NCBI RefSeq assembly: GCF_044197065.1
Contig: NZ_JBIQOI010000002.1
Coordinates: 1,054,001-1,118,000, forward strand
Origin: Kluyvera ascorbata_C
GTDB lineage: Bacteria > Pseudomonadota > Gammaproteobacteria > Enterobacterales > Enterobacteriaceae
Length of the DNA stretch: 64,000 nucleotides
Direction: 5' to 3'
Part shown: in pieces, positions 7,625 to 18,509 of the stretch
Position numbering within the stretch: the stretch's first letter is position 1
Layout of the letters: every line of letters begins with the position of its first letter
Made by a program: the position numbers and the translations under genes
Notes under the pieces: model-generated
What the model saw: only the letters and a program-made list of their open reading frames with translations
What the model was told of the DNA's origin: nothing
Database searches by the model: none

Positions 7625-9730
7625 TTAATGCGCGCGTTTCGCCTGCGCCACCAGATTCTCCGCATCCGCCGGCATCGGCTCGTACGGGGTCTCTTTCGCC
7701 GTCGGTTTGTCCTCTTTCAGCGCCGCGAGTGCGGTTTTGAGGGAGAACAGCGCCAGCACCACAACCACCACCATAAAGAAGATGGTCAGCCCGGCGTCAA
7801 GACGGTTGTTGAACACCAGCTGCGCCAGCTGCGATTCAGTATACTGCGGCGGAATATTGCCACTGTCGATCATCGCCTGGAACTTGTTGGCAATCGCCAG
7901 GAAGCCCACGCGGGTATCTTCGCTGAACGACTTCTGCCAGCCTGCCACCAGCGTACACACCAGCAGCCAGGAGGTTGGCACCAGCGCCACCCACGCGTAG
8001 CGCTGACGTTTCATCTTGAACAGTACCACTGCGCACAGCATCAGCGCCATACCCGCCAACATCTGGTTCGCGATACCGAACAGCGGCCACAGGGTGTTAA
8101 TGCCGCCCAGCGGGTCAACCACCCCTTGATGCAGGAAGTAGCCCCAGGCCAGCACGCAAAGCGCCGTCGCCAGCAGGTTCGCGGGCAGAGAATCCGTACG
8201 TTTAAGGCCTGGATTGATAACGCCCAGCAGGTCTTGCAGCATAAAGCGCGCCGCACGCGTACCCGCATCCACCGCCGTCAGAATAAACAGCGCCTCAAAC
8301 AGAATGGCGAAGTGATACCAGAACGACACATCCATCAGGCCGCCCAGCGCCCCGTGCAGGATATAGGCCATCCCCACCGCCAGGGTCGGCGCACCGCCCG
8401 CTCGCGAGATAATCGACTGTTCGCCAACTTCGTTGGCAATCTGATGCAGCAGGTCCGGCGTCACCGCAAAGCCCCAACTGCTGACCACCTGCGCCGCAGA
8501 AGCCACCACGTCAACGGTACCGGCCGGTGCCAGCATCGCCATCGGGCTGTTCATCGCAAAGTACACGCCCGGATCGATAATACAGGCAGAAACCAGCGCC
8601 ATAATAGCGACGAAGGATTCCATCAGCATACCGCCGTAGCCGATAAAGCAGGCCTGATTTTCGTTCGCCAGCATCTTCGGCGTGGTGCCGGAGGCAATCA
8701 GCGCGTGGAAGCCAGAAACCGCACCGCAAGCGATGGTGATAAACAGGAATGGGAACAGGTCGCCGGTCCAGACCGGGCCAGTACCATCAATAAATTTGGT
8801 CAGCGCTGGCATGGTCAGCGTTGGACGCATAATCAGAATACCAATCGCCAGCCCGACGATGGTGCCGATTTTCAGGAAGGTAGAAAGATAGTCGCGCGGA
8901 GCCAGCAGCAACCATACCGGCAGAACAGAAGCCACAAAGCCGTAGCCCACCAGCATCCAGGTCAGCTGTACGCCGGTATAGTCAAACCACGGCGCCCAGG
9001 TTTCGCTTGCCGCCACCCAGCCGCCGGAAATAATGGCAAACACCAGCAGCACCAGGCCAATAACCGATACTTCGCCAATCCGTCCCGGACGCAGATAGCG
9101 AATGTAAATCCCCATAAACAGCGCCAGCGGAATGGTAAAGGCAACGGTATAGGTTCCCCACGGACTATGGGTCAGCGCTTTCACCACGATCATCGCCAGC
9201 ACGGCCAGAATGATCACCATGATCATAAAGGTCGCCACCAGCGCAATCACGCCAGCAACCGGCCCCATCTCCTCTTTCACCAGTTCGCCCAGCGAACGGC
9301 CATCGCGGCGGGTAGAGACAAACAACACCATAAAGTCCTGTACCGCGCCGGCCAGCACCACCCCGGCTAACAGCCAGAGCATGCCGGGCAGATAGCCCAT
9401 TTGCGCCGCCAGCACCGGCCCTACCAGCGGCCCCGCCCCGGCAATCGCCGCAAAGTGGTGACCAAACAGCACTTTTTTGTCCGTCGGCACATAGTCGAGG
9501 CCGTCGTTATGACGCACGGCAGGCGTCATGCGCGTCGGGTCAACCTGCAACACTTTTTTCGCAATATAGAGACCGTAAAAACGGTAGGCGATGAGATAAA
9601 CGCAGACCGACGCCACGACTATCCACAGCGCGTTGATCTGTTCACCACGGTTAAGGGCGATGTAGCCCAGGGCAAACGCTCCGACAATGGAGAGTAACGC
9701 CCATATAAGGTATTTCCCTGAATTGTTCAT
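7625..9730 (-). CDS. cstA: Pyruvate/peptide transporter CstA (carbon starvation protein A)
   Basis: 701 residues, the same length as E. coli CstA. Inner-membrane protein with many hydrophobic spans and the family signatures FGHHFAAIAGAGPLVGPVLAAQ (first 20 or so residues of the CstA domain, about residue 90) and SGTTPKMLANE. CstA imports pyruvate and possibly peptides during carbon starvation and is activated by cAMP-CRP. A candidate CRP site lies about 120 bases upstream. Start: ATG after a weak GGACAA. Confidence 0.97.
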   Translation of the reverse strand: MNNSGKYLIWALLSIVGAFALGYIALNRGEQINALWIVVASVCVYLIAYRFYGLYIAKKVLQVDPTRMTPAVRHNDGLDYVPTDKKVLFGHHFAAIAGAGPLVGPVLAAQMGYLPGMLWLLAGVVLAGAVQDFMVLFVSTRRDGRSLGELVKEEMGPVAGVIALVATFMIMVIILAVLAMIVVKALTHSPWGTYTVAFTIPLALFMGIYIRYLRPGRIGEVSVIGLVLLVFAIISGGWVAASETWAPWFDYTGVQLTWMLVGYGFVASVLPVWLLLAPRDYLSTFLKIGTIVGLAIGILIMRPTLTMPALTKFIDGTGPVWTGDLFPFLFITIACGAVSGFHALIASGTTPKMLANENQACFIGYGGMLMESFVAIMALVSACIIDPGVYFAMNSPMAMLAPAGTVDVVASAAQVVSSWGFAVTPDLLHQIANEVGEQSIISRAGGAPTLAVGMAYILHGALGGLMDVSFWYHFAILFEALFILTAVDAGTRAARFMLQDLLGVINPGLKRTDSLPANLLATALCVLAWGYFLHQGVVDPLGGINTLWPLFGIANQMLAGMALMLCAVVLFKMKRQRYAWVALVPTSWLLVCTLVAGWQKSFSEDTRVGFLAIANKFQAMIDSGNIPPQYTESQLAQLVFNNRLDAGLTIFFMVVVVVLALFSLKTALAALKEDKPTAKETPYEPMPADAENLVAQAKRAH

Positions 9731-9848
9731 AGTTATTGTCCGTATCAGTAGCAGAGGATGTTACATTTTGTGTCCATAGCAAGCACACTTGATTTAACAA
9801 CCTTGAAACGAATATGAACAGGAATAGCACCCGACATTTACATCACAT

Positions 9849-9864
9849 TGTTAACGGGATCACT
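9849..9864 (-). promoter_or_regulatory. Candidate CRP site upstream of cstA
   Basis: On the minus strand AGTGA-TCCCGT-TAACA matches 8 of 10 consensus positions of TGTGA-N6-TCACA. CRP control of cstA is established in E. coli; this exact site is inferred. Confidence 0.5.
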
Positions 9865-9919
9865 TAAGTCAGAAAAACGGATGAGAGGTGGGAAGTGAAA
9901 GTGGGATGAACGCAGGGTT

Positions 9920-9994
9920 GTAGGCCGGATAAGCAAAGCGCCATCCGGCATGGTGCGGCACATTGCCGGATGGCGCTTTGCTTATCCGGCCTAC
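9920..9994. repeat. BIME (two inverted REP units) between cstA and entH
   Basis: GTAGGCCGGATAAGC...GCCATCCGGC followed by the inverted copy GCCGGATGGC...TTATCCGGCCTAC. It sits between the cstA promoter and the 3' end of entH. Confidence 0.9.
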
Positions 9995-10015
9995 GGCTTA
10001 TTCGATGCTCGAACG

Positions 10016-10429
10016 CTAACCCAGCACCGCCGTCCCTAAACGACAGGTACAACAGCGCCGCCCCTGCTCGTCAAAAACAACAATCTCCCAGCTCTGGCTC
10101 TGACGCCCCATGTGCAGCGGCTGGCACACCGCCCGCACCTGCCCCTGAGAAACCGGGCGATGGTGCGATGCGTTAAGCTCGGTACCCACTACGCACTGCC
10201 CTTCGCGGGTCATCAGAAAACCCGCCATCGAGCCCAACGTCTCCGCCAGCGCCGCCGACGCGCCACCGTGCAGCAGGCCGAAAGGCTGATGGGTACGGCT
10301 ATCCACCGGCATCACCGCTTCCAGGCTGTCGTCGCCGATATGGGTATAAACGATCCCCAGATGCGCCACCATGGTGTTCTCACTGGTGGCATTCAGTTCA
10401 TCAAGCGTTAAATGACGTTTCCAGATCAT
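10016..10429 (-). CDS. entH: Enterobactin proofreading thioesterase EntH (YbdB)
   Basis: 137-residue hotdog-fold thioesterase that clears wrongly loaded aryl carrier protein of EntB and so keeps enterobactin synthesis going. The motif [14 protein letters not shown] with its catalytic acidic residue is present. The start at [15 protein letters not shown] matches the family; a longer upstream frame reads into entA and is ignored. The ATG lies one base after the entA stop, so it is translationally coupled as last gene of entCEBAH. Confidence 0.95.
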   Translation of the reverse strand: MIWKRHLTLDELNATSENTMVAHLGIVYTHIGDDSLEAVMPVDSRTHQPFGLLHGGASAALAETLGSMAGFLMTREGQCVVGTELNASHHRPVSQGQVRAVCQPLHMGRQSQSWEIVVFDEQGRRCCTCRLGTAVLG

Positions 10430-10430
10430 C

Positions 10431-11186
10431 CTACGCTCCCAGCGTTGAGCCGCCGTCCACCACGATATCCTGCAGCGTGATGTGGCTGGCGCTGCTCGAC
10501 GCGAGGAACAAAATGGTGTTAGCAATTTCCTGCGGACGGGCGATTTTACCCAGCGGAATGCCGAGCTTAAACTGCTCGCCAAAGCCGCGAATACGCTGCT
10601 GTTCGGCGTCGTCGCTGACCCACAGCACCCGCTGCATATCGGTATCGGTCGAACCCGGCGACACGATATTACAGCGCACGCCCGCGCTGGAAAGCTCGAG
10701 CCCGACGGTCAGCGCCAGGCTTTTCAGCGCCGCCTTCGACGCACCATACGCGCTCATGCCGATACGTGGCGTATGCGCTGCATCGGACGCCACGGTGACA
10801 ATCGCCCCGCCCTGCTGACGGCGGAATTGCGCCATTGTCTGCTGGAACAGGTTGAACGCGCCGCCGACGTTGACCGCAAAGGTCTGCTGCCAGTCGTCCA
10901 GGCTCAGCGCGTCGGTTGCGCCCATGCGCAAAATCCCGGCCGCGTTGACCAGCACGTCCAGCCGTTCGGTGGCGACGAGCAGGCGCTCACACACCTGCGC
11001 CACCTGCTTTGCATCCGCCACGTTCAGCACTTCGGTGGCGAATGGATAGTGCTCGCCGTCGAACGCCAGGTCGAAGCCCGTCACCTTCGCGCCCGCGTCC
11101 ACAAACGCCAGCGCGGTAGCATGACCGATACCTTTCCCGGCCCCGGTCACCCACACGGTCTGACCGTTAAAATCGAACCCGGCCAT
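10431..11186 (-). CDS. entA: 2,3-dihydro-2,3-dihydroxybenzoate dehydrogenase EntA
   Basis: Short-chain dehydrogenase that oxidises 2,3-dihydro-2,3-dihydroxybenzoate to 2,3-dihydroxybenzoate with NAD+. The dinucleotide motif TGAGKGIG, the NAAG element and the catalytic YGASK are all present; the C-terminus ends VDGGSTLGA as in E. coli. I chose MAGFDFNG as start because its ATG overlaps the entB stop by one base (TAATG), giving 251 residues against 248 in E. coli. Confidence 0.96.
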   Translation of the reverse strand: MAGFDFNGQTVWVTGAGKGIGHATALAFVDAGAKVTGFDLAFDGEHYPFATEVLNVADAKQVAQVCERLLVATERLDVLVNAAGILRMGATDALSLDDWQQTFAVNVGGAFNLFQQTMAQFRRQQGGAIVTVASDAAHTPRIGMSAYGASKAALKSLALTVGLELSSAGVRCNIVSPGSTDTDMQRVLWVSDDAEQQRIRGFGEQFKLGIPLGKIARPQEIANTILFLASSSASHITLQDIVVDGGSTLGA

Positions 11187-12040
11187 TACTTCACCTCGCG
11201 GGAGAGCAGCGCCCACCAGGCGTCGATGCTTGGATTTTTCGCCAGCATCACGAAGTCGATATCGCCGTGCACTTTACGCCAGCGGGCGGCCAGCGCCATC
11301 ATGCGCACGGAGTCGAGACCGTAATCAATCAGGTTATCATCGTCGAGCGGCTCGTCAGACTCATCCAGCAGCGGCAGCACCAGCGCACGCAGCGCCGTTT
11401 TGCTGGTTGGGACGGACGGCAGCAGTTCGTCGGTCATCACCACACGGCCGCTACGACCGGCAACGTATTTCAGCGACATCAGGTGCTCATCGCGGCTAAA
11501 GTCTGCCAGCGCATCCGCCACAAAGAACGGCTTAATGTCGCGCATAAACGCATCGGTGGCGGTGGTCATGCAGCCAATGTGCGCATACACGCCGGTGATA
11601 ATCAGCTGATTACGCCCAGTCTCTTTGAGCATCTGCTCCAGCGGCGAGCGATGGAACGCGCTGTAGCGCCACTTCACCAACACGGTATCCTGCGTATCCG
11701 GCGCTAGCGCCGCAATCACCTGCTGCTGCTCCGGTGAACGGGTCAGCCCCGGCCCCCACATATCGTTCAGCAGCGCGCGGTCTTCATCACTCTGCTCTTT
11801 CGGCTGGGCGGTGTAGTACACCGGAATGCCGTTTTTCTTGCAGAAGTCGCGCAGCGCAGCAATGTTCGCCACCACGGTCTCCATCATTTCGCTGTCCTCA
11901 CCCCAGAAGTTGAGGAAATACTCCTGCATATCGTGGATCAGCAGCGCGGCGCGCGACGGTTCAAATGCCCAGTTTACTTTGTTCTCGGGAAGATCCAGCG
12001 CGGTTGGCAGCGCGTAGCCCTGTAGTTTTGGAATCGCCAT
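11186..12040 (-). CDS. entB: Isochorismatase / aryl carrier protein EntB
   Basis: Bifunctional enzyme of 284 residues. The N-terminal isochorismatase (about 1-205, [26 protein letters not shown]) makes 2,3-dihydro-2,3-dihydroxybenzoate. The C-terminal aryl carrier domain carries its phosphopantetheine on Ser244 (YGLDSVRM) for EntE and EntF. EntD supplies the pantetheine arm. Start ATG preceded by GGAGA. It is the third gene of the entCEBAH operon. Confidence 0.97.
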   Translation of the reverse strand: MAIPKLQGYALPTALDLPENKVNWAFEPSRAALLIHDMQEYFLNFWGEDSEMMETVVANIAALRDFCKKNGIPVYYTAQPKEQSDEDRALLNDMWGPGLTRSPEQQQVIAALAPDTQDTVLVKWRYSAFHRSPLEQMLKETGRNQLIITGVYAHIGCMTTATDAFMRDIKPFFVADALADFSRDEHLMSLKYVAGRSGRVVMTDELLPSVPTSKTALRALVLPLLDESDEPLDDDNLIDYGLDSVRMMALAARWRKVHGDIDFVMLAKNPSIDAWWALLSREVK

Positions 12041-12053
12041 ATTGTTCTCTCCT

Positions 12054-13664
12054 TCAGCCCTGCGAGCGGCTCGCCAGCCACTGACGTAATTGTTTTTTAT
12101 CGACTTTACCGACGTGGGTCAGCGGCAGTTCATCTACACACTCGACGCGGTCAGGCAGTTTAAATTCGGCCACCCCCTGCTCGCGCAGGAAACGGCGGAC
12201 GGCAACGGCGCGCAGGGGTTCTTTCACCACCAGATACGCGCAGCTTTTCTCGCCGAGCAGGCTATCTTCCATGCTGACCAGCGCCGCGTAGACCACCGCG
12301 TCATGACGCAGCAGCAGGTTCTCAATCTCTTCGGCGGCAATCTTCTCGCCGCCGCGGTTAATCTGATCTTTCTCGCGCCCTTCCACGGTGATGTAGCCGT
12401 CTTCGTCGATGGAGATAAGATCGCCCGAACAGTAAAAACCGTCGGCATCAAAGGCGCTGGCGTTATGCTGCGGGCTCTTGTAATAGCCACGGAAGGTATA
12501 CGGACCACGGGTCATCAGGCGACCCACTTCACCGCGCGGCAGCGGATTGCCGTCGGCATCCGCTACCCACACTTCGTCGTCCGGGCACATCGGGTAGCCC
12601 TGGGTGTTGAGGATCTTCTCCTCTGCATCGTCCAGGCGGGTGTAGTTCACCAGCCCTTCCGCCATGCCGAACACCTGCTGCAGCTGGCAGCCAATCTCCG
12701 CTGGAATACGCGCCGCCAGCGTCGCAGAAAGACGCGCACCGCCTACCTGGAGCAGCGTCAGTGACCGCAGTTGAGCGTTGCTGCCCCACTCGGTAATCGC
12801 CTGTAACCACAGGCTGACGGCAGGCGGCACCAGCGCCGCCACGTTGACCTGATGCTTTTCAATCAGCGGGAAACAAAGCGTCGCACTCGGGTCCGCAGCC
12901 AGCACCACTGTGCCTTGCGCCAGGAACACCCCCAGCGCGCCAGGCGAGCTCATGGCGTAGTTATGCGCCGACGGGATCGCGCACAGATAGCGCGTCTGCG
13001 CATCAAAGCGGCAAATCTCATTACTACGGCGAATGCTGTAGTAGTAGTCGTTGTGGGTACGGGGGATAAGCTTCGGCGTGCCGGTACTGCCGCCGGAAAG
13101 CTGAAAAAAGGCCACTTCGTCAGCGGCGGTTGGCGTTGGGGTAAAATCAACAGCCGGGCGCGCAATCGCCGCCTCCAGCGCGTGTTCGCCCTCACCTTTG
13201 CGCAGCAGCACCATGCGCAGGGAGCGATGCTGTTCGCAAAAGGCGTTGAGGAAACTATCGTCACCAAACAGCATATGCGAACGGTCGGCAATCAGCGCCG
13301 CCGGGGCAATCTGCTCGGCGTAGGCGTTCAGCTCGCTGCGCTGATGGCTGAACAGCGCGTTCACCGGCGCCACGCCCAGTTTCAGCAGCGCAAACAGCGT
13401 AATGTAAAACTCGACGATGTTGCCCAGTTGCACCAGCGCGGTTTCGCCACGCTTAAGGCCTTTGTGCTGCAACGAAGCCGCCAGGTTATCGACATAATGA
13501 TTCAGTTGGCGATAGCTAATCTGATGGTCGCCATCAATCACCGCAATCGCGTCGCTGTCCGCGTGGCGGGTCAGCATTTCGGTAAGCGGCAGATCCTGCC
13601 AGTAGCCTTTTTCGCGGTAGCGCGCCGCCAGCGCGTCCGGCCAGCGGGTAAATTCCACGGTCAT
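12054..13664 (-). CDS. entE: 2,3-dihydroxybenzoate-AMP ligase EntE
   Basis: 536 residues, exactly the E. coli length. Adenylates 2,3-dihydroxybenzoate and loads it on the EntB carrier. Adenylate-forming motifs are visible: the P-loop [40 protein letters not shown] and [15 protein letters not shown], and the C-terminal catalytic lysine region [11 protein letters not shown]. Preceded by entC with a 9-base gap. Confidence 0.97.
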   Translation of the reverse strand: MTVEFTRWPDALAARYREKGYWQDLPLTEMLTRHADSDAIAVIDGDHQISYRQLNHYVDNLAASLQHKGLKRGETALVQLGNIVEFYITLFALLKLGVAPVNALFSHQRSELNAYAEQIAPAALIADRSHMLFGDDSFLNAFCEQHRSLRMVLLRKGEGEHALEAAIARPAVDFTPTPTAADEVAFFQLSGGSTGTPKLIPRTHNDYYYSIRRSNEICRFDAQTRYLCAIPSAHNYAMSSPGALGVFLAQGTVVLAADPSATLCFPLIEKHQVNVAALVPPAVSLWLQAITEWGSNAQLRSLTLLQVGGARLSATLAARIPAEIGCQLQQVFGMAEGLVNYTRLDDAEEKILNTQGYPMCPDDEVWVADADGNPLPRGEVGRLMTRGPYTFRGYYKSPQHNASAFDADGFYCSGDLISIDEDGYITVEGREKDQINRGGEKIAAEEIENLLLRHDAVVYAALVSMEDSLLGEKSCAYLVVKEPLRAVAVRRFLREQGVAEFKLPDRVECVDELPLTHVGKVDKKQLRQWLASRSQG

Positions 13665-13673
13665 TCTGATTCC

Positions 13674-14855
13674 TTAATGCAGGCCGAAAACATTCAGCAT
13701 GGTCGAAAGTTTTACGCCGGTTTCGCGCCACTCAGACTCCGGCGATGACGCAGGCACAATGCCCGCACCGGCAAACAGACGCACGCTATTGGCTTTGACG
13801 CGCGCGCAGCGGATAGTCACTACCCACTCGCCGTTACCTTCGGCGTCACACCAGCCGACAATACCGCCAAACAGATCGCGCTCGAACGGCTCCAGTTCAG
13901 CAATCAGCTGCTTCGCCGCGTCGTGTGGAAAACCGCTCAGCGCCGGCGTTGGGTGCAGCAGGCAGGCCAGCGTTAACGCGTTTTCTTCCGCCTTCGCCTG
14001 ACCTTGGATTGGCGTGGCGAGATGCCACAGCGTTGGGGTGGTAATCAACTGCGGCGTTTGCGGCATCGTGAGCTGCAGGCTGCGCGGTGCCAGCGTCTTT
14101 TTCATCGACTGGATCACCAGCTCGTGCTCATGGCGATCTTTTTCCGAGGCCAGCAGGCGGTTGCCCGCTTCGCGATCCAGCATATCGTCCGGCTGACGGC
14201 GCGCGGAGCCCGCCAGCGGCAGAGAATGGAACATCGCCCCTTCTTTACGCAGCAGCAGTTCCGGGCTCGCGCCCAGCAGCACGCCGCCGTCTGGCAGCGG
14301 CACGTGGAAGTTAAAGCTCGCCGGGTTTTGCGCTACCAGACGCTCCAGCAGCGCGCCGCTGTCGAGCGTCTGCGCGGCTTCAATATCAATCAGGCGGGAA
14401 AGCACCACTTTGTTAACCTGCGGCGTGGCGGTCAGTTCTGCCGCTCGCGCTACCATATCGAGGAACACCGGGCTTTCGGGGATTTCCTTTCGCGCCACGA
14501 CGTTCAGCGGTTCACGCGAAGCATGATAGCGGGAGGAGTGTTGTTTTGCGGTGCGGACAAACGCCTCGCTACGCTCAGGAATAAACAGCGCGGAAGGCTG
14601 CGTGGTATCAAACGGGATGGCACCCACCATCACCGGATTGGCAATCCCGGCCGCTTTTGCGGCGGCAAACGCCGAGGCTAAACCCTGCTGGAACGCGCTA
14701 TCTGGCGCATCGCCGCCTTCTGCCGGGCAGGTAAAGCGCTGGAAGCAGCCTGAGGTGGTAAAACTGCGGTACGGCGACATAAAGAAAAAGTTATCGGCCG
14801 AGACAGCAGCCTGATGGTGTTGTTCTTGTTCATCCGCAGCAAGTGACGTTTCCAT
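13674..14855 (-). CDS. entC: Isochorismate synthase EntC
   Basis: First enzyme of enterobactin synthesis (chorismate to isochorismate), 393 residues. Chorismate-binding-domain landmarks: VLLGASPELLLRK, LAGSARRQPDDMLDREAGNRLL and FAGAGIVPASSPESEW. The start is the ATG giving METSLAADE, five bases after the ribosome site GGAGG; an in-frame TTG four codons earlier overlaps that site and is rejected. First gene of the operon, opposite fepB, with a Fur box between. Confidence 0.97.
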   Translation of the reverse strand: METSLAADEQEQHHQAAVSADNFFFMSPYRSFTTSGCFQRFTCPAEGGDAPDSAFQQGLASAFAAAKAAGIANPVMVGAIPFDTTQPSALFIPERSEAFVRTAKQHSSRYHASREPLNVVARKEIPESPVFLDMVARAAELTATPQVNKVVLSRLIDIEAAQTLDSGALLERLVAQNPASFNFHVPLPDGGVLLGASPELLLRKEGAMFHSLPLAGSARRQPDDMLDREAGNRLLASEKDRHEHELVIQSMKKTLAPRSLQLTMPQTPQLITTPTLWHLATPIQGQAKAEENALTLACLLHPTPALSGFPHDAAKQLIAELEPFERDLFGGIVGWCDAEGNGEWVVTIRCARVKANSVRLFAGAGIVPASSPESEWRETGVKLSTMLNVFGLH

Positions 14856-14883
14856 ATCATCCTCCAAAAACGATAAAGATATT

Positions 14884-14902
14884 ACGAATAATTATCATTT
14901 AT
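14884..14902. promoter_or_regulatory. Fur box in the entC-fepB divergent promoter
   Basis: On the minus strand ATAAATGATAATTATTCGT matches 12 of 19 consensus positions including the core TGATAAT. Position and divergent arrangement match the known Fur-repressed entC/fepB promoters of E. coli. Confidence 0.8.
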
Positions 14903-15088
14903 ATTTTTGTTGAGTAACCTAAAAGTTAACGCTCCGTATGTCAACAGCGTGAAGCAGCATCTTGTGCTTAATACTCGCCTCGTATCCCTGATATTGCCCT
15001 TCCCGGCGACGGCAAGAGGGCTTGCATCTCTCGCCGACAATAGTTGAAAATGAGAAGCATTAACCAACAACCATCAGGACGTTTATCC

Positions 15089-16048
15089 GTGAACTTCTCC
15101 GCTTTATGGCGCACCGTGGCGCTCATCGCCGGTTTCAGTGTTTTAGGAGTATCCTCAACCCAGGCCGCCGAATGGCCGCGGCAGATTACCGATAGCCACG
15201 GCGTACACACGCTGGAACAGAAGCCGACACGCATTGTTTCCACCAGCGTAACCCTCACCGGTTCCCTGCTGGCGATTGACGCTCCGGTCATTGCCAGCGG
15301 TGCTACCACGCCGAATAACCGCGTGGCCGATGCCCAAGGCTTCTTGCGCCAATGGGGCGACGTAGCGAAAGCGCGCAAGGTCTCCCGTCTCTATATTGGC
15401 GAACCGAGCGCCGAAGCCGTGGCTGCGCAGATGCCAGACCTGATTCTTATCAGCGCCACCGGCGGCGACTCCGCGCTGGCGCTCTACGATCAGCTTTCCA
15501 CCATCGCGCCGACGCTTATCGTCAACTACGACGATAAAAGCTGGCAGGCGCTGCTGACGGAGCTCGGTACCATCACCGGGCAGGAGAAGCAGGCCGCCGC
15601 GCGTATCGCCGAGTTTGATAAGCAACTGGCTACCGTCAAACAACAGATGAAACTGCCGCCGCAGCCGGTAAGCGCGCTGGTCTATACCGCCGCCGCCCAT
15701 AGCGCCAACCTGTGGACCCGCGAATCCGCGCAGGGGCAGTTCCTCTCCCAGCTCGGCTTTACCCTCGCCACGCTGCCGGAAGGTCTGCACGCCAGCCAAA
15801 GCCAGGGCAAACGTCACGACATCATCCAGCTTGGCGGTGAAAACCTGGCAACTGGACTGAACGGCAACAGCCTGTTCCTGTTCGCCGGTGACCAGAAAGA
15901 CGTGGACGCGATTTACGCCAACCCGCTGCTGGCGCACCTGTCCGCGGTAAAAGAGAAACAGGTTTACGCATTAGGCACCGAGACGTTCCGCCTTGATTAT
16001 TACAGCGCGACGCGCGTGCTAGCGCGGTTATCGGCGCTGTTTGGTTAA
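15089..16048 (+). CDS. fepB: Ferric enterobactin periplasmic binding protein FepB
   Basis: Periplasmic substrate-binding protein that passes ferric enterobactin from FepA to FepDGC. A Sec signal peptide ([20 protein letters not shown], cleaved near [10 protein letters not shown]) is followed by the conserved body [33 protein letters not shown] and [13 protein letters not shown] prefer the GTG at 15089: it has AGGA nine bases upstream and yields 319 residues (E. coli 318) with a normal-length signal peptide. ATG at 15050 lacks a ribosome site and would add a hydrophilic 13-residue extension. Confidence 0.92.
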   Translation: MNFSALWRTVALIAGFSVLGVSSTQAAEWPRQITDSHGVHTLEQKPTRIVSTSVTLTGSLLAIDAPVIASGATTPNNRVADAQGFLRQWGDVAKARKVSRLYIGEPSAEAVAAQMPDLILISATGGDSALALYDQLSTIAPTLIVNYDDKSWQALLTELGTITGQEKQAAARIAEFDKQLATVKQQMKLPPQPVSALVYTAAAHSANLWTRESAQGQFLSQLGFTLATLPEGLHASQSQGKRHDIIQLGGENLATGLNGNSLFLFAGDQKDVDAIYANPLLAHLSAVKEKQVYALGTETFRLDYYSATRVLARLSALFG

Positions 16049-16061
16049 GCACCTAGCCAGT

Positions 16062-16169
16062 CCCGGCGGCGCTTCGCTTGGCCGGGCTACATTCGTACGG
16101 TTTTGTAGGCCGGATAAGGCGAAGCCGCCATCCTGAACCCCGGACGAGGCGTTTACGCCGACTCCGGGA
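16062..16169. repeat. REP cluster between fepB and entS
   Basis: Three palindromic units: CCCGGCGGCGC..CTTGGCCGGGCTAC, then GTAGGCCGGATAAGGC..GCCATCC, then CCCCGGACGAGGCG...CTCCGGGAG. The last one overlaps the final codons of entS. It separates two convergent genes. Confidence 0.8.
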
Positions 16170-17391
16170 GCTCACGCCGGAACCGCCGCAGTTCGCCCAG
16201 CGCCAACAGCAAAATCCCGCCAACAATCGCCAGCCCCCAGCCGCTCACGCTTGCCGAGGCCACTGGCGTCAGCATCGCCCCCAGCCCACCGAGCAGCGCC
16301 GCGCCGATGGCATCGCCAGTGACGTTCTGCGCCGTCCACAGCCCGTTAATGCGCCCGAGCATCGCTTCCGGCGTCTGGGTCTGAATCAAGGTATATTGCA
16401 GCAGCGAACTGATGGCGCTCAGCCAGCCAAACAGCGCCAGACAGACCATCCCCAGCGCCCAGTGCGGCATCATGGCAAACAGCCCGATCGCCACAAACGC
16501 GCCAACCGTTGCCAGCAGCATGACCCAGCCCGGACGCTCGTTCTGCGCCAGTCGTCCGCTGGTGAGCGCACCACAAGCCGCCCCCAATGGGATAGCCGCA
16601 TACAGCAAGCCAATCTGTGCCGCCGACATCTGCCAGCCCAGCGCCAGCGCGGGGTAAAGCACGCGCACGGCGCTGGCCATCGTCACCAGCCCGCCCAGCA
16701 GCGCAATGCCGCCAATCAACGGACTACCGAGCAGAAAACGGAACCCGGCCACCAGGGAAGTGAACGGATGTTCGCGCTTCTGCGGCGGCGGTGGCAGTTG
16801 CGGTAAACGCAGCAGCGTCAATGTGGTGATAAAGGTGCCCAGCGCCGCCAGCAGGTAGTTCCACGACACGCCGCCGGAAGCCAGCAGCAGGCCGCCGACC
16901 ATCGGCGAAATCACCGAACCCAGGCGCACCGTCAGCATGGTGATCGCCCCGGCCTGCATCAGATTTTCACGCCCCACCAGCGCAGGCGTCGCCGCCAGCA
17001 GCGCCGTCACGCCCAGCGAGGCAAAGAAACCATCCCATAATCCCAGCAGATAAATCGCCACCAGCGACGGTTCCGGCAGCAGCGCATTCAGCCACAGGCC
17101 GATAAACCCCACGCCGCAGGTGCCGCGCGCCAGCAGAATCAGCTTGCGGCGCTCGTAGCGGTCGGCCAGCACGCCGCCGACCATCAGTCCGACAAACATC
17201 GCCCCGCCGGTCAATGTGACCGAAAGTCCCACCTGCCAGGTCGAGTGGGTCATCATCTGGATTTGAACGGGTACCGCCACGCCAAGCAGGCCAAGCGAGA
17301 GAATGGAGATAAAGCGAGCAATAAAGACGGCGCGAAAGGCCGGATGCGTTTTTAGCAGGCTCAGATTCAGCAGCCAGGATTGTCGATTCAT
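16153..17391 (-). CDS. entS: Enterobactin exporter EntS
   Basis: 412-residue major facilitator superfamily protein with 12 predicted membrane spans that exports enterobactin across the inner membrane. Sequence follows E. coli EntS (416 residues), e.g. [20 protein letters not shown] and the loop motif [12 protein letters not shown]. The C-terminal tail is slightly shortened, ending in a REP unit. The start ATG has no strong ribosome site. Divergent from fepD over a near-perfect Fur box. Confidence 0.95.
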   Translation of the reverse strand: MNRQSWLLNLSLLKTHPAFRAVFIARFISILSLGLLGVAVPVQIQMMTHSTWQVGLSVTLTGGAMFVGLMVGGVLADRYERRKLILLARGTCGVGFIGLWLNALLPEPSLVAIYLLGLWDGFFASLGVTALLAATPALVGRENLMQAGAITMLTVRLGSVISPMVGGLLLASGGVSWNYLLAALGTFITTLTLLRLPQLPPPPQKREHPFTSLVAGFRFLLGSPLIGGIALLGGLVTMASAVRVLYPALALGWQMSAAQIGLLYAAIPLGAACGALTSGRLAQNERPGWVMLLATVGAFVAIGLFAMMPHWALGMVCLALFGWLSAISSLLQYTLIQTQTPEAMLGRINGLWTAQNVTGDAIGAALLGGLGAMLTPVASASVSGWGLAIVGGILLLALGELRRFRRELPESA

Positions 17392-17465
17392 TACAAAACC
17401 TTGAACGTTTTTTCTTACCCTTTCCGAGGGCGCTCATGCTAACATAAGCGAATAAGATAGATAAC

Positions 17466-17484
17466 GATAATTAATATCATTATC
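17466..17484. promoter_or_regulatory. Fur box in the entS-fepD divergent promoter
   Basis: GATAATTAATATCATTATC matches 16 of 19 positions of the Fur consensus, preceded by a further GATAAC half-site. Fur control of entS and fepDGC is established in E. coli. Confidence 0.9.
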
Positions 17485-17501
17485 AAATCAGGGATGTCGC
17501 C

Positions 17502-18509
17502 ATGTCGTTTTCCACCCCGGTGCTGCGCGCCCTTGCGCTGCCTGGATTGTTGATACTGCTGTTTCTCGCCGCCACGCTCAGTTTATTGATTGGTGCCAAA
17601 CCGCTTCCGGTTCACGTCGTTGTCGATGCGCTCAGCGGCACCTGCCAGAGCGCCGACTGCATCATCGTGCTTGATGCCCGACTGCCGCGAACGCTGGCCG
17701 GTCTGCTGGCCGGTGGTGCCCTGGGGCTTGCCGGAGCGTTAATGCAAACCCTCACCCGCAACCCGCTTGCCGACCCCGGTATTCTTGGCGTCAACGCCGG
17801 TGCCAGCTTTGCCATCGTGTTGGGCGCGGCGCTGCTCGGCATTACCTCGCCGCAGGAACAGCTGGCGATGGCCTTTTGCGGCGCGCTGGTCGCCTCGTTA
17901 ATCGTCGCCTTTACCGGCAGCCAGGGCGGCGGCCAACTGAGCCCGGTGCGCTTAACGCTGGCGGGCGTGGCGCTTGCCGCCGTGCTGGAAGGTTTCTCCA
18001 GCGGCATCGCCCTGCTCAATCAGGATGTCTACGATCAGCTGCGCTTCTGGCAGGCCGGTTCACTGGATATTCGCACCCTGCAAACCCTGAAAACGGTGCT
18101 GTTCCCGGTGCTGATTGCCGGTGCCGTCGCGCTGATGATGAGCCGCTCGCTCAACAGCCTGAGCCTCGGTGCTGACACCGCCACCGCGCTCGGCAGCAAG
18201 GTGGCGCGCACGCAAATCATGGGGCTGCTGGTGATCACCATTCTATGCGCCAGCGCGACCTCGGTAGTCGGCCCAATCGCCTTTATCGGCCTGATGATGC
18301 CGCACATTTCCCGCTGGCTGGTCGGTTCGGATCACCGCTGGTCGCTGCCGGTCACTCTGCTCGCCACACCGTCGCTGCTGCTGTTTGCCGACATTATTGG
18401 CCGCCTGCTGGTGCCCGGTGAACTGCGGGTCTCGGTAGTCAGCGCCTTTATCGGCGCGCCAGTGCTGATTTTCCTCGTCCGCCGTAAATCGAACGGAGGT
18501 GGTCGATGA
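17502..18509 (+). CDS. fepD: Ferric enterobactin ABC permease FepD
   Basis: 335-residue BtuC/FecCD-family inner-membrane permease forming a heterodimer with FepG. Family signatures: LDARLPRTLAGLLAGGALGLAGALMQ (two halves), RNPLADPGILGVNAGAS and VGPIAFIGLMMPHISR. Multiple hydrophobic spans, start ATG eight bases after AGGG. Its stop overlaps the fepG start as ATGA. Confidence 0.97.
   Translation: MSFSTPVLRALALPGLLILLFLAATLSLLIGAKPLPVHVVVDALSGTCQSADCIIVLDARLPRTLAGLLAGGALGLAGALMQTLTRNPLADPGILGVNAGASFAIVLGAALLGITSPQEQLAMAFCGALVASLIVAFTGSQGGGQLSPVRLTLAGVALAAVLEGFSSGIALLNQDVYDQLRFWQAGSLDIRTLQTLKTVLFPVLIAGAVALMMSRSLNSLSLGADTATALGSKVARTQIMGLLVITILCASATSVVGPIAFIGLMMPHISRWLVGSDHRWSLPVTLLATPSLLLFADIIGRLLVPGELRVSVVSAFIGAPVLIFLVRRKSNGGGR

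Noticed and set aside
7628..9370. 580-codon open frame on the plus strand opposite cstA
   Set aside because: Arg/His/Gln-rich antisense translation with no start context or recognisable domain; a shadow of the GC-rich codon use of cstA.
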